This document shows, one piece after another, positions 26,417 to 33,481 of a stretch of 47,183 nt of DNA. The notes under the pieces are model-generated. The model had not been told where the DNA came from, made no database searches, and was given only the letters and a program-made list of their open reading frames with translations. Every line of letters begins with the position of its first letter. Position 1 is the stretch's first letter. The stretch lies in contig NZ_MLQS01000031.1 of the NCBI RefSeq assembly GCF_001866055.1, positions 281,032 through 328,214 on the forward strand. The letters are read 5' to 3'. The DNA comes from Anaerobacillus alkalidiazotrophicus. GTDB taxonomy: Bacteria > Bacillota > Bacilli > Bacillales_H > Anaerobacillaceae. A program made the position numbers and the translations under genes.

Positions 26417-28279
26417 ATGGGAGAGAAGAAACGTTACCGCAGAGCAATGTTGTATTTTATTTTCTGTCTATTTTTCATTTTTACAGGAAAGGTTTTTGCA
26501 GAAGAAAAGCAATACGAAAGCTTTATTGATGGTTACTTTAAGCGAATGATGGCAGAGCACAATGTTCCAGGTGCTGCAATGGTGATGGTAAAAGATGGGG
26601 AAATACTTTTGTCAAAAAGTTATGGATACGCCAATATAACTAATCAAACCCCTGTCGATACAGAAGAAACTGTATTTCGAGTTGCTTCGATTGCAAAACT
26701 ATTAACTTCTATGGGGGTATTGAAATTAGCAGACGAAGGAACAATTTCATTAAATGATCCTGCAAACCAGTACTTAACGACCATACAACTTAGTGATACA
26801 TATCAACAAGAAATTACGATAGAACATCTATTAACTCATACTGAGGGGTTAGAACAAAGTTCCATTGGTGGTAAAACACTTGATTCAAACGCAATAAAGA
26901 AACAAGCAATATTTTTACAAGAAAATATTCCTAACCAAATCTCAGAACCAGGGAAAATGATTACATACGGAAATCATACTATGGCAATTTTAGGTACGTT
27001 AATTGAGGATGTAACAGGAATGTCTTATGAGGAGTATATGGAAAAAGCCATCCTAGCGCCCTTAGGTATGGATCATAGTTCGTTTTCGCAGCCTCTTTCA
27101 CCAGAACTATTGAAAAAAAGAGTAACAGAATATCGCTTTAGAAATGGAGAATTTATCGAATTAGAAGGTTCTTATTCTCATATGGTTTCAGCAGGGGGAA
27201 TGCACACGACAGCTGAAGATCTTGGACGGCTTCTTACATTACTGTTAAGCGAGGACAGCAAATTATTAAGTTATGAAACTATTCAAAGTATGTTAACGAG
27301 ACAGTTTAGCTCACATGCTAGTTTACCAGGAATAAGTTATGCTTTACTAGAAGAAAAAGCAAATGGGATCAGTTATTTTTATCGAGATGGTGATTCTGAA
27401 GGGGCAAAGGCTAGAGTAATCGTTGTACCAGAAGAAAATCTCGGCTTTGTCATTTTAGTCAACAGTGACAGCGATGAACTTCGCGATGAATTTTTTGATG
27501 AATTCGCAAACAATTTTTTTCCTGATAATCATAATTCAATAAATCGACTTCCTATCGAAAAACCTGAGCAATTAAGTGGAACGTATTATTATGTTCAATA
27601 TCCTAGAAATGATTTTACAAAGATGATGGTACTGTTTACGGGGATAAAGGTAGAGGTTTTAAATGGAACAACGATAAATGTTAGTCCTCTTGGGGAGGAG
27701 CCCTTTGGTAAATTTGATAAACCAAAAACATTTGTACAAGTAGAACCTTTCTTGTTTTTGAGTGAGGAGGGAGAACACTACTTAGCTTTTGGCGAGAATG
27801 AGCAAAGTGAAATTGAATTTCTTTTTTCAGGTGCGGGCTACCATGGTTCATATGTAAAGGTAAAGTGGTATGAAAACCCAGGCATTCATAAACTATTATA
27901 TATCGTATTTATTGTGCTTTTTTTCATTGGCGTCATCTATTGGATCGTCAAATTAGTGAAACACAAAACATTGAAACGGACGGATCATTTAATTGGGATT
28001 ATTTCTACTTTAAATTTATTATTCTTATCGTTATTTTTCCCAGCCGTATTTTTAGTTGGAATGACACCGGGGTTGCCAGCTTTTACAAAAGGCGTTAATT
28101 ATTTTATGATTGTCGTTTTTACATTACCGATAGCTAGTGGCATCTTTTCGATAGTATTAATAAGAACACAAGTTAAAAATCATTCAGGGAAATATACAAT
28201 TACAAGTTTTTTCTTCATTTTTCTAGTGTTCTATTATGCATATTTATATTACTGGCGCGTTCTTGGGTATTGGTATTAA
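26417..28279 (+). CDS. Membrane-anchored serine hydrolase, class C beta-lactamase/PBP-like
   Basis: 620 residues. A signal peptide (about 1-28) leads to an extracellular beta-lactamase-fold domain with catalytic SIAK (in RVASIAKLLTSMG), YGN (TYGNHTMAILG) and the third-box region. After it come a beta-rich linker domain (LSGTYYYVQYPRND) and four C-terminal membrane helices (about 490-620). The FmtA/EstB/Pbp4*-like family includes esterases and D-aminopeptidases, so beta-lactamase activity cannot be assumed. RBS GAGGAGATCAGGAG. It is co-transcribed with the TetR gene. Confidence 0.85.
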   Translation: MGEKKRYRRAMLYFIFCLFFIFTGKVFAEEKQYESFIDGYFKRMMAEHNVPGAAMVMVKDGEILLSKSYGYANITNQTPVDTEETVFRVASIAKLLTSMGVLKLADEGTISLNDPANQYLTTIQLSDTYQQEITIEHLLTHTEGLEQSSIGGKTLDSNAIKKQAIFLQENIPNQISEPGKMITYGNHTMAILGTLIEDVTGMSYEEYMEKAILAPLGMDHSSFSQPLSPELLKKRVTEYRFRNGEFIELEGSYSHMVSAGGMHTTAEDLGRLLTLLLSEDSKLLSYETIQSMLTRQFSSHASLPGISYALLEEKANGISYFYRDGDSEGAKARVIVVPEENLGFVILVNSDSDELRDEFFDEFANNFFPDNHNSINRLPIEKPEQLSGTYYYVQYPRNDFTKMMVLFTGIKVEVLNGTTINVSPLGEEPFGKFDKPKTFVQVEPFLFLSEEGEHYLAFGENEQSEIEFLFSGAGYHGSYVKVKWYENPGIHKLLYIVFIVLFFIGVIYWIVKLVKHKTLKRTDHLIGIISTLNLLFLSLFFPAVFLVGMTPGLPAFTKGVNYFMIVVFTLPIASGIFSIVLIRTQVKNHSGKYTITSFFFIFLVFYYAYLYYWRVLGYWY

Positions 28280-28284
28280 TGAAG

Positions 28285-28319
28285 CTCCCGCCACTTACGC
28301 GAGCGTTTGAAGTGGGAGT
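28285..28319 (+). mobile_element. Hairpin resembling an IS200/IS605 (TnpB) end, remnant
   Basis: CTCCCGCCACTT and AAGTGGGAG form an imperfect stem around CGCGAGCG, followed by TCCTCTGGCTTAATATAG. This looks like the conserved structure at the 3' end of TnpB-type elements, but no transposase is left. From memory of such ends only. Confidence 0.3.
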
Positions 28320-28699
28320 CCTCTGGCTTAATATAGATAGATTTTCATTTTTACTCAATTGTTTTTTTAAAAAGATAAGAAACCCCCATGACCGTGCTTC
28401 TTTTGTTTAGGAATATGTTCTATGTAGAGAATTTGAATTTGGTTGATTTAGAGTAATACTTTGAGGTTAGGGGTCTTTAAGACAGGGGAGCTTGAAATAC
28501 AATAAATATAGGGAAATGAAAAATCGGTGAATAATTTTGGGTTTAAAAAGCAGTATAATATATAGCTACTGAGATTAGCACTCCAATGAACTTAATTGCG
28601 TTTTTGAGGTGTGAAGTAGCATTGTGGCTGATCACTCTAAAAAGCGCTTTTTTTGAACAGTTTGTTCATAATTCCAAGTGCATAAAAAGGAGGGGGAAA
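28320..28699. other. Gap upstream of the small basic gene, with a candidate sigma-G promoter
   Basis: GAATA (28529-28533) and CAGTATA (28551-28557), spaced by 17 bases, resemble a forespore sigma-G promoter. A palindrome GAACAGTTTGTTC lies at about 28659. No other gene is visible. Confidence 0.4.
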
Positions 28700-28831
28700 A
28701 TGACTAACCGTAATGATAGTCGAAATCAACCTCATACTGGAGGAAGTAAAGCAGCAGATACCGAATTTGGTACAGAATTTACACAAAGTAAAAAAGCTAG
28801 AAAAAAAGCTGCTAGAGCACGAAAAAAATAA
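28700..28831 (+). CDS. Small basic protein, possibly a spore SASP-like peptide
   Basis: 43 residues with a strong RBS (AAGGAGGGGG). The middle reads TEFGTEFTQS, like the GTEFASET motif of gamma-type small acid-soluble spore proteins, and the tail SKKARKKAARARKK is strongly basic and could bind nucleic acid. The possible sigma-G promoter upstream would fit forespore expression. A longer frame to 28586 has no RBS. A terminator follows at 28905. The assignment to a SASP family is tentative. Confidence 0.55.
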   Translation: MTNRNDSRNQPHTGGSKAADTEFGTEFTQSKKARKKAARARKK

Positions 28832-28904
28832 TTAGTAGTGTGTGTTCAAAACAACCATGTCTTAGCCAGACACCACGAGGGATGAAAGCCATTAGTTTTC
28901 GTAT

Positions 28905-28952
28905 AAAGGTCCGGTAATCAGAGCCTCGAGCTGCTATGATTACCGGACCTTT
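28905..28952. terminator. Bidirectional terminator
   Basis: AAAGGTCCGGTAATCA (28905-28920) is exactly complementary to 28937-28952, with T on the right. Confidence 0.8.
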
Positions 28953-29076
28953 TGAAGATCCTCTACAAGGTAGAAAATCTGGAATTTTTATGATTAACGG
29001 TAAGATTGTAGAAAGATACCTGACCCTTATATAGTTACGTTTCATAACGGTAGGGGTCAAGTATCTGAACAACTAA

Positions 29077-29315
29077 CTATATATTTTCCTGTTTTAAAGT
29101 TTCAATTATATTTTCTTTCCTTACTTTTGTAGCAGAGTACAGCATCGCCGAGCTGACGATGATAAAAACGGCCGCGATCACATAAACAATGTTCATCCAA
29201 GGGATATCAAAGCTGTAGTTAAAGTTATTCATCATAGCACGATGGTTGAAGTACATAATCCCTTTGCTAATTGGTAGCCCGTAGAGCAAGGACTTTATAC
29301 CATAAAAAATACTTT
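29077..29315 (-). pseudogene. C-terminal fragment of an FtsX-type ABC permease
   Basis: The frame ends SAMLYSATKVRKENIIETLK, the typical C-terminus of FtsX/BceB-like permeases, preceded by a transmembrane helix (WMNIVYVIAAVFIIVSSAML) and SIFYGIKSLLYGLPISKGIM. Homology stops near 29315, where the leader-like repeat and cassette region start. More than 80% of the protein is missing, so this marks the left edge of the array insertion. Confidence 0.75.
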
Positions 29316-29326
29316 TATAGTTGACC

Positions 29327-29348
29327 CATACTACGCAACAAATAACTT
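29327..29348 (+). repeat. Leader-like repeat, copy 1 (short)
   Basis: CATACTACGCAACAAATAAC matches the longer copies at 42780 and 45196 (CATAGTAGAC-ATACTGCGCAACAAATAA) with a deletion. As with those, the first cassette site of the stretch follows it. Confidence 0.5.
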
Positions 29349-29360
29349 CTTTTGTAAATC

Positions 29361-29385
29361 TACTTAAAGTAAAGAAGCATCTTTT
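29361..29385 (+). repeat. Cassette site 0
   Basis: TACTTAAAGTAAAGAAGCAT, a diverged form of the site best seen at 31277 and 33125. Confidence 0.5.
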
Positions 29386-29424
29386 TATTTAGGTGATTGG
29401 TTTAAAAAAGGGGCCAAATTGATA

Positions 29425-29583
29425 ATGAGTTCCATTTCAATGGGATTATATGCTAATTGAAATTATACTAATCAAGAAATCTCTTACGGAATATTTTTTA
29501 CATTATTATGTATATTTCTACTTGGTTTAGTTGTTTTTGGAATTATAAGAAATAGAAAGATTGATAATGAAAAATATAAGTAA
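29425..29583 (+). pseudogene. Small membrane-protein cassette gene with an in-frame stop
   Basis: The frame begins MSSISMGLYAN, meets TGA at 29458-29460, and continues NYTNQEISYGIFFTLL then CIFLLGLVVFGIIRNRK to a TAA. One transmembrane helix is visible. The size and location match the intact cassette genes that follow. A simple nonsense mutation is the easiest reading. Confidence 0.5.
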
Positions 29584-29603
29584 AACTCTATCTTGGAAAT
29601 CGT

Positions 29604-29635
29604 CATTTAAGAAACGAAGGCAATAGTTGAAGACG
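29604..29635 (+). repeat. Cassette site 1
   Basis: CATTTAAGAAACGAAGGCAA then TAGTTGAAGACG, matching TTAAGCTAACGAATGC-TTTAGTTGAGC of site 9. Confidence 0.65.
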
Positions 29636-29665
29636 TAAATAGATAAAACGGTTAGGAGGATTATC

Positions 29666-29944
29666 TTGAAACTACCAGTTTGTTGGAAGTGTAATCGTTC
29701 ATTTAAATATCATGAACTTTTAACATTTTCGGCAGTAAAATGCCCTAAATGTAAAGAAAGGAATTATGTAACTTCAAAAAAAAGACTACAAAATGCTCTT
29801 TATACAGGGCCAGTTTCATTTTTAGGTTCAATGACTATAATTCATTCTAATATAAATCCTGCTATAATATTGATTTTTTTAATTCTACCTATTCTGGCGT
29901 TTATTCCAACTAACTATAAATTTACAAATAAAGTTCATGGTTAA
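29666..29944 (+). CDS. cxxc_20_cxxc-type small membrane protein
   Basis: 92 residues. Two CxxC pairs 20 residues apart (CWKCNRSFKYHEL and VKCPKCKERNYV) match the TIGR04104 'cxxc_20_cxxc' family, followed by two hydrophobic helices. It is probably a small zinc-ribbon membrane protein; function unknown. The start is TTG 29666 after AGGAGGATTATC. It is the first intact cassette, following site 1 by 30 bases. Confidence 0.75.
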   Translation: MKLPVCWKCNRSFKYHELLTFSAVKCPKCKERNYVTSKKRLQNALYTGPVSFLGSMTIIHSNINPAIILIFLILPILAFIPTNYKFTNKVHG

Positions 29945-29961
29945 TAATTGAAGCACGTTCT

Positions 29962-30034
29962 TTCACTTACGAGTGCAATAGTGGAACTAGCTGTTGCTGC
30001 CGTTGTGATGCTTACGAAGCATTTACTTAAAGAA
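29962..30034 (+). repeat. Cassette site 2 (long form)
   Basis: CACTTACGAGTGCAATAGTG, then CTAGCTGTTGCTGCCG, then a second part GATGCTTACGAAGCATTTAC-TTAAAGAAGG. The first part equals site 7, including its GTTGTCGCTGCTGC tail. Confidence 0.7.
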
Positions 30035-30060
30035 GGAATCAGTTTGGAGTGAATAAATTA

Positions 30061-30594
30061 ATGGAATTTTTCGTAGAGTTACCCATAAATAAACATTCAT
30101 ATAAATCAATTGAAATAAGAGATATAAAAAATGTTGGAATCGGCTATATAAGACGAGAGTTTAAGAATCCCCTTGAAAAAATAAAAAATTATATATCATT
30201 TTTAGAAACTATAAATCTTGTAGGTGAAGTCGATGGACGTTATATAGAAATAAGAGAACAGTCATTTAAATCTAATTTATTTAAGCTGAAATGGGATGTC
30301 TACTTATCTGATAAAAACACTGATGGAAATCAAATTAGATTTCTTTTAGAAGACAAAACAAAAATATCAACAAACCCTTGTTTTCTATTAAATAAAAATA
30401 ATAAAGGTTACATAATTAAAAAAGATATTCTTAGTCGCACTTGTATGATTTATTGTAACGATAACGATATTACTTGTGCAGAAATTAGAATAGAAAAGTT
30501 ACTACCACCTTCATTAAAGATTAGTGTTCATAATAATGATTTAACAATTGTCGAGATATTAGGAGTTTTTTATATATTAAACTTGGTTTATTAA
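30061..30594 (+). CDS. Unrecognised cassette protein, 177 residues
   Basis: Soluble, beta-rich and without cysteine motifs; no clear signal peptide. A stretch of alternating strands (GRYIEIREQSFKSNLFKLKW, QIRFLLEDKT, KGYIIKKDILSRTCMIY) and a hydrophobic C-terminal strand (IVEILGVFYILNLVY) faintly recall tubby-like C-terminal domains, but I cannot confirm this. TTGGAG lies 11 bases before ATG 30061; a GTG at 30049 overlaps that RBS. It is the largest gene of the array. Confidence 0.65.
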   Translation: MEFFVELPINKHSYKSIEIRDIKNVGIGYIRREFKNPLEKIKNYISFLETINLVGEVDGRYIEIREQSFKSNLFKLKWDVYLSDKNTDGNQIRFLLEDKTKISTNPCFLLNKNNKGYIIKKDILSRTCMIYCNDNDITCAEIRIEKLLPPSLKISVHNNDLTIVEILGVFYILNLVY

Positions 30595-30630
30595 CTAAGG
30601 GTCATAACATAGCGATATTTTGAATTGGAG
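30594..30630 (+). repeat. Cassette site 3 (weak)
   Basis: TTAACTAAGGGTCATAACAT resembles the start of the site; the second half is lost. Its place between two cassette genes supports it. Confidence 0.35.
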
Positions 30631-30640
30631 GGGATTATTA

Positions 30641-30730
30641 ATGAACAAAAAGAGTAGAAAAAATTTGCAAGCATTGGTTTGGGCATTAATAGCAGTTTCC
30701 TTGTTTATATTTGGGTGGTTTACCAAATAA
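30641..30730 (+). CDS. 29-residue single-helix membrane peptide (cassette)
   Basis: Starts MNKKSRKNLQA, followed by one hydrophobic helix (LVWALIAVSLFIFGWF) and TK. It has a strong RBS (TTGGAGGGGA, 8 bases before the ATG). Basic N-terminus, so the C-terminus should face out. Function unknown; the RBS and the one-gene-per-site pattern support a real gene. Confidence 0.6.
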   Translation: MNKKSRKNLQALVWALIAVSLFIFGWFTK

Positions 30731-30764
30731 ACGTTATAGTAACTACTGAGTTTGTGAGAAGATA

Positions 30765-30800
30765 TACTTAAACAAACGGAGTGCTTTTGTGGAATAGCAG
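30765..30800 (+). repeat. Cassette site 4
   Basis: TACTTAAACAAACGGAGTGC then TTTTGTGGAATAGCAG. Confidence 0.75.
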
Positions 30801-30828
30801 TAACATAAAAGGTTGGAGGAATTGTATA

Positions 30829-30999
30829 ATGTTCGTATTTTTAATTTTAGGCATTATTACTGCCGTAGTTTTTTTTAATACTTGCGTCAAAATTGTTATA
30901 AAAATAAACAATAATGAGGATGTAGGTGCCGATAGGGTATTCGCCTCAACAATGTTAATTATAAGCCTCTTTTCTATTATTTTGATAACAGCACAATAG
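30829..30999 (+). CDS. Two-helix small membrane protein (cassette)
   Basis: 56 residues with helices at about 2-22 (VFLILGIITAVVFFNTC) and 40-54 (STMLIISLFSIILIT), joined by a short acidic loop. ATG 30829 is preceded by TTGGAGG; a longer frame from 30781 would start inside site 4. No family recognised. Confidence 0.65.
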   Translation: MFVFLILGIITAVVFFNTCVKIVIKINNNEDVGADRVFASTMLIISLFSIILITAQ

Positions 31000-31011
31000 T
31001 TAGAGGTTGTT

Positions 31012-31043
31012 GTTTAAACTATCGAGAGCGATAGCAAAACAGG
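31012..31043 (+). repeat. Cassette site 5
   Basis: GTTTAAACTATCGAGAGCGA then TAGCAAAACAGG; compare CTTAAAGTAACGGATGCGATAGC of site 12. Confidence 0.7.
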
Positions 31044-31070
31044 GTTATCAAAAATTGTAGGGGGATAACT

Positions 31071-31280
31071 ATGAAATCATTAGCAAGTAATTTTGTTTAT
31101 GCTTCTTTAATCTTCTTTGCCCTTGCATTATCTTCGCTGATTTATTTTCTTATTGGTAACCAAGGAATTCAAAATTCTAAATTACTCCTTTGGCTTATCA
31201 TTAGTATTCTCATACTTCAAAGCATCCTATGTACATTTATGATCATAAAAGCAATCATAAAGCATAAAAGTTCCTGTTAA
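31071..31280 (+). CDS. Two-helix small membrane protein (cassette)
   Basis: 69 residues; helices near 8-28 and 38-60 (LLLWLIISILILQSILC), with a basic C-terminal tail (KAIIKHKSSC). RBS AGGGGGATAAC. The stop codon is within 2 bases of the next site. No known family. Confidence 0.68.
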   Translation: MKSLASNFVYASLIFFALALSSLIYFLIGNQGIQNSKLLLWLIISILILQSILCTFMIIKAIIKHKSSC

Positions 31281-31306
31281 GCTAACGGGTGCTTTAGTAA
31301 AAAAGG
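31277..31306 (+). repeat. Cassette site 6
   Basis: TTAAGCTAACGGGTGCTTTA then GTAAAAAAGG: the cleanest example of the consensus. It begins inside the stop of the preceding gene. Confidence 0.85.
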
Positions 31307-31320
31307 GGGAAGACGATTTG

Positions 31321-31524
31321 ATGTCTAAATTCTTAAAAACAATGTTATTCTGGGTGCTAATATTTCCGATTTTGGCTACCGCTATTTCAATATTGATTAG
31401 TTATTTCAGAGGTGCCCCTATTGAAGCAAGTTCTTATTTATCTAATTTGTTAGGATTTGCAGTAGGTGGTATTGTCATTGGCTTTGTTATGTATAACGTA
31501 CAAAAATTAAAAGAGGAAAAATAA
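31321..31524 (+). CDS. Two-helix small membrane protein (cassette)
   Basis: 67 residues with helices at about 8-27 (MLFWVLIFPILATAISILIS) and 42-60 (LLGFAVGGIVIGFVMYNV), glycine-rich in the second, and a charged tail QKLKEEK. GGGGGAAG lies 11 bases before ATG 31321. No family recognised. Confidence 0.68.
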   Translation: MSKFLKTMLFWVLIFPILATAISILISYFRGAPIEASSYLSNLLGFAVGGIVIGFVMYNVQKLKEEK

Positions 31525-31538
31525 AGCACTGGTTATTT

Positions 31539-31590
31539 CATTAACGAGTGCGATAGTTTAGTAAGTTGTCGCTGCTGCTAGGGTGCTATT
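31539..31590 (+). repeat. Cassette site 7 (long form)
   Basis: CATTAACGAGTGCGATAGTT, TAGTAAGTTGTCGCTGCTGC, then TAGGGTGC. It shares the GC-rich CGCTGCTGC tail with site 2. Confidence 0.85.
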
Positions 31591-31651
31591 GAAGCAGAAG
31601 AGTTGAATAAGTATTTATTGATTATTGCTGGAGTATTGGAGGTTTTTTTTC

Positions 31652-31840
31652 TTGAAAACTTATACTATCTTATTTATTGTTATTGTTTTTATGCATTTAA
31701 GTACACTTGTAAATGCAATTATATTTGAAGGTGAGTGGTATCAAATAGTTTTACACTTTTCCAATATCCTGTTTATAATTGCCTGTGTTTATTTTGGAAT
31801 AGAACGTCGTGCCAATAAAAGAGCCACACGAAATAAATAG
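31652..31840 (+). CDS. Two-helix small membrane protein (cassette)
   Basis: 62 residues. TTG 31652 (MKTYTILFIVIVFMHL) is chosen because GGAGG lies nine bases upstream; an upstream frame reaches 31625 without RBS. Helices are near 4-25 and 36-52, then a basic tail (ERRANKRATRNK). No family recognised. Confidence 0.6.
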   Translation: MKTYTILFIVIVFMHLSTLVNAIIFEGEWYQIVLHFSNILFIIACVYFGIERRANKRATRNK

Positions 31841-31848
31841 GTGATTTT

Positions 31849-31880
31849 TATTAACGGAAGCATTAGTTCAGGAGCTGTTG
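31849..31880 (+). repeat. Cassette site 8
   Basis: TATTAACGGAAGCATTAGTT then CAGGAGCTGTTG. Confidence 0.75.
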
Positions 31881-31898
31881 TGTAGGAGTTGAGTTATA

Positions 31899-32156
31899 GT
31901 GTTGCAACATAATAATAAAAAATTATGGATTACACTATCGGTTATTTGTATTCTAATTGGAATTGCTACATGGATACCTAATTTTATTTTTGAGTATGGT
32001 TATGGTTATTGGGTATTAACATTCTTCATCAATCCATTAGGTATTTTATGTGGATACCTGGGAAGTAGTAGAATAGCAATGATTTCAAATATTATAATGA
32101 CTTTAAGTTTCTTTATTCTAATGTTTTTTGGTTCCTTAATTGAGGCATTTTTTTGA
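31899..32156 (+). CDS. Three-helix small membrane protein (cassette)
   Basis: 85 residues; hydrophobic segments near 9-25 (WITLSVICILIGIATWI), 36-53 (WVLTFFINPLGILCGYLG) and 60-82. GTG 31899 or the next codon, TTG, is the start, with AGGAGTTGAG upstream. The form resembles small uncharacterised Bacillus membrane proteins; no function known. Confidence 0.65.
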   Translation: MLQHNNKKLWITLSVICILIGIATWIPNFIFEYGYGYWVLTFFINPLGILCGYLGSSRIAMISNIIMTLSFFILMFFGSLIEAFF

Positions 32157-32172
32157 TAACAGTATATAGAAT

Positions 32173-32207
32173 TTATTAAGCTAACGAATGCTTTAGTTGA
32201 GCAATTG
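32173..32207 (+). repeat. Cassette site 9
   Basis: TTATTAAGCTAACGAATGCT then TTAGTTGAGCAATTG. Clear consensus copy. Confidence 0.85.
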
Positions 32208-32221
32208 AGGGAGGTTGAGTT

Positions 32222-32434
32222 ATGAGTAAACCCTTTTGGATTCCATTAATAGCTTCATTTGGTACGATGATATTACTGTTTACAATAGGAAATATAGGCG
32301 ATATAAAATTTTTAGTATTTAAAGTTTCTCCATCTTATACTGAAATTTCCTTCTTGCCAATCGTTGTTGGTATAATAATAGGATTTATTGCTGAACGAAT
32401 TCTAAAATATAAATCAAAAAAAATTGAAACATAA
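32222..32434 (+). CDS. Two-helix small membrane protein (cassette)
   Basis: 70 residues with helices near 5-24 (FWIPLIASFGTMILLFTIG) and 44-60 (FLPIVVGIIIGFIAERI), then a basic tail KYKSKKIET. The RBS GGGAGG precedes the ATG by 9 bases. Its glycine-rich second helix resembles that of the 31321 product. Confidence 0.68.
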   Translation: MSKPFWIPLIASFGTMILLFTIGNIGDIKFLVFKVSPSYTEISFLPIVVGIIIGFIAERILKYKSKKIET

Positions 32435-32439
32435 ATCTT

Positions 32440-32471
32440 GTTGTGCTAACGGATAGTCTTACTTTATTTAA
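32440..32471 (+). repeat. Cassette site 10
   Basis: TTGTGCTAACGGATAGTCTT then ACTTTATTTAAT; the first half is clear, the second diverged. Confidence 0.6.
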
Positions 32472-32488
32472 TGGAGATGGAAAACAAT

Positions 32489-32830
32489 ATGAGATGTCTA
32501 TGTAAACAAAAAGAAACAAAAGAATTAAAAGTTGAGGGAGATGTGGGGGCAGACCCAATTTGGTGCAATCGTTGTAATTGTAACCTTGACATAGAAGAAG
32601 TACCGATTTCACTCGATTTAAAGTCGGAGCTAATGAAATGGATAGGGAAATATGGTGATTGGATAGATTGGGATATAGATGAAATCGTTCCTAATGGAAT
32701 AAAACTTGAAGATGAGCATAACAAGCAAGGATTGAATCTAACAAAACAAGTGCAACAAGAACTTGAGGGGCAATATATGGTTTCATTTTCACCATCAACA
32801 TTTGCAAGAAGATATACGAATGAAAAGTAG
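32489..32830 (+). CDS. Soluble cassette protein with a CxC...CxxCxC cluster
   Basis: 113 residues, the only clearly acidic soluble product of the array. The N-terminus has MRCLCKQKE and WCNRCNCNLDIEEVPI, a probable zinc-binding cluster, followed by LMKWIGKYGDWIDWDIDEIV and LNLTKQVQQELEGQY. I have an impression of a small family in Bacillus but cannot name it. ATG 32489 has GGAGATGG upstream; ATG 32471 overlaps that signal. Confidence 0.7.
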   Translation: MRCLCKQKETKELKVEGDVGADPIWCNRCNCNLDIEEVPISLDLKSELMKWIGKYGDWIDWDIDEIVPNGIKLEDEHNKQGLNLTKQVQQELEGQYMVSFSPSTFARRYTNEK

Positions 32831-32836
32831 CACTCA

Positions 32837-32867
32837 ATTGCACTAAAGGGTGCTTTAGCTGAATAGG
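32837..32867 (+). repeat. Cassette site 11
   Basis: ATTGCACTAAAGGGTGCTTT then AGCTGAATAGG. Confidence 0.75.
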
Positions 32868-32903
32868 AATTAAAACAAATATTAGTTGAGGGGATGTGTT
32901 TAT

Positions 32904-33104
32904 ATGGGGGGCTTAGTTATTATTCTTCCTTTTATTTCAGTTATGATAGGCTTATATTTTATTACATTAGGTCTTTGGGAATTAAGAGAAGGTGTAAATA
33001 GAAATCAGTATGTAAAATACATGTTTACTGGCTTATTTTTGACTCTAATATTAACACCGTTACTTGGTCTTATTGGGAACTTTTTAAATTTCCAACTCGG
33101 ATAA
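32904..33104 (+). CDS. Two-helix small membrane protein (cassette)
   Basis: 66 residues: helix near 3-27 (LVIILPFISVMIGLYFITLG), a charged loop (WELREGVNRNQYVKY), and a second helix near 44-62 (FTGLFLTLILTPLLGLIGNF). ATG 32904 has GAGGGGATG upstream. No family recognised. Confidence 0.68.
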   Translation: MGGLVIILPFISVMIGLYFITLGLWELREGVNRNQYVKYMFTGLFLTLILTPLLGLIGNFLNFQLG

Positions 33105-33124
33105 TCACTAAGAATGTGAAAGAT

Positions 33125-33160
33125 AACACTTAAAGTAACGGATGCGATAGCTGAAAAAGG
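33125..33160 (+). repeat. Cassette site 12
   Basis: AACACTTAAAGTAACGGATG then CGATAGCTGAAAAAGG. Last site before the 9.2-kb insertion. Confidence 0.85.
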
Positions 33161-33204
33161 TTATTGCCTTTCTCTTGTTTTAAAGGGTATGGGAGGGGAA
33201 TTTT

Positions 33205-33351
33205 ATGTATGTCATAGAGCCTACTTTTTGGCTGAATTTAATCATTTTGTTAGCTATAATACTGTTATTGTTGGTTACGTTTAATTCAATACCGCACTTA
33301 TCGCACACATTGTTAAAGATATTACACACTCTCACCTTAGGGGCGGCATGA
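33205..33351 (+). pseudogene. Cassette gene truncated by the 65-bp direct repeat
   Basis: The RBS GGGAGGGG and ATG begin a single-helix protein (MYVIEPTFWLNLIILLAIIL). After about 28 codons the frame enters the direct repeat at 33290 and ends with repeat-encoded residues (TLTLGAA). The original C-terminus is therefore replaced by the inserted element, though the frame is still open. Confidence 0.6.
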
Positions 33352-33354
33352 TGT
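33290..33354 (+). repeat. 65-bp direct repeat, left copy
   Basis: About 57 of 65 bases match 42496-42560, including an unbroken run CACTCTCACCTTAGGGGCGG-CATGATGT. One frame of both copies encodes VKDITHSHLRGGMM and a stop, so the repeat may derive from the end of a gene. It bounds the carbohydrate segment. Confidence 0.75.
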
Positions 33355-33444
33355 AGGGCTTTAAGCCAACATCTGAGAAATAGTTAAAGCTATTTTTCAC
33401 CCTTTCTGTGAACTAGTCATGTAAATGATTTTTTTCTAAAGTAT

Positions 33445-33475
33445 AGACTACTTTCTAAATTTAAGGAGGTAGTCT
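33445..33475 (+). promoter_or_regulatory. Hairpin covering the recombinase ribosome binding site
   Basis: AGACTAC (33445-33451) pairs with GTAGTCT (33469-33475), which runs into seven T. The RBS AAGGAGG (33463-33469) lies in the 3' arm. It can act as a terminator or block translation of the gene starting at 33482. Confidence 0.55.
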
Positions 33476-33481
33476 TTTTTT

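Noticed and set aside
26417..28279. Calling the serine hydrolase a beta-lactamase resistance gene
   Set aside because: The SxxK/YxN family includes many esterases and peptidases, and the C-terminal membrane domain is not that of resistance enzymes.
29458..29460. TGA in a cassette gene as a possible selenocysteine codon, prompted by the tRNA-Sec half
   Set aside because: No SECIS-like hairpin directly after it and no redox context; a nonsense mutation is simpler.
29361..33160. Cassette sites as classical integron attC sites
   Set aside because: They lack the paired RYYYAAC/GTTRRRY boxes with two inner boxes, and no IntI-type integrase with its extra domain is seen; kept as an integron-like but different system.
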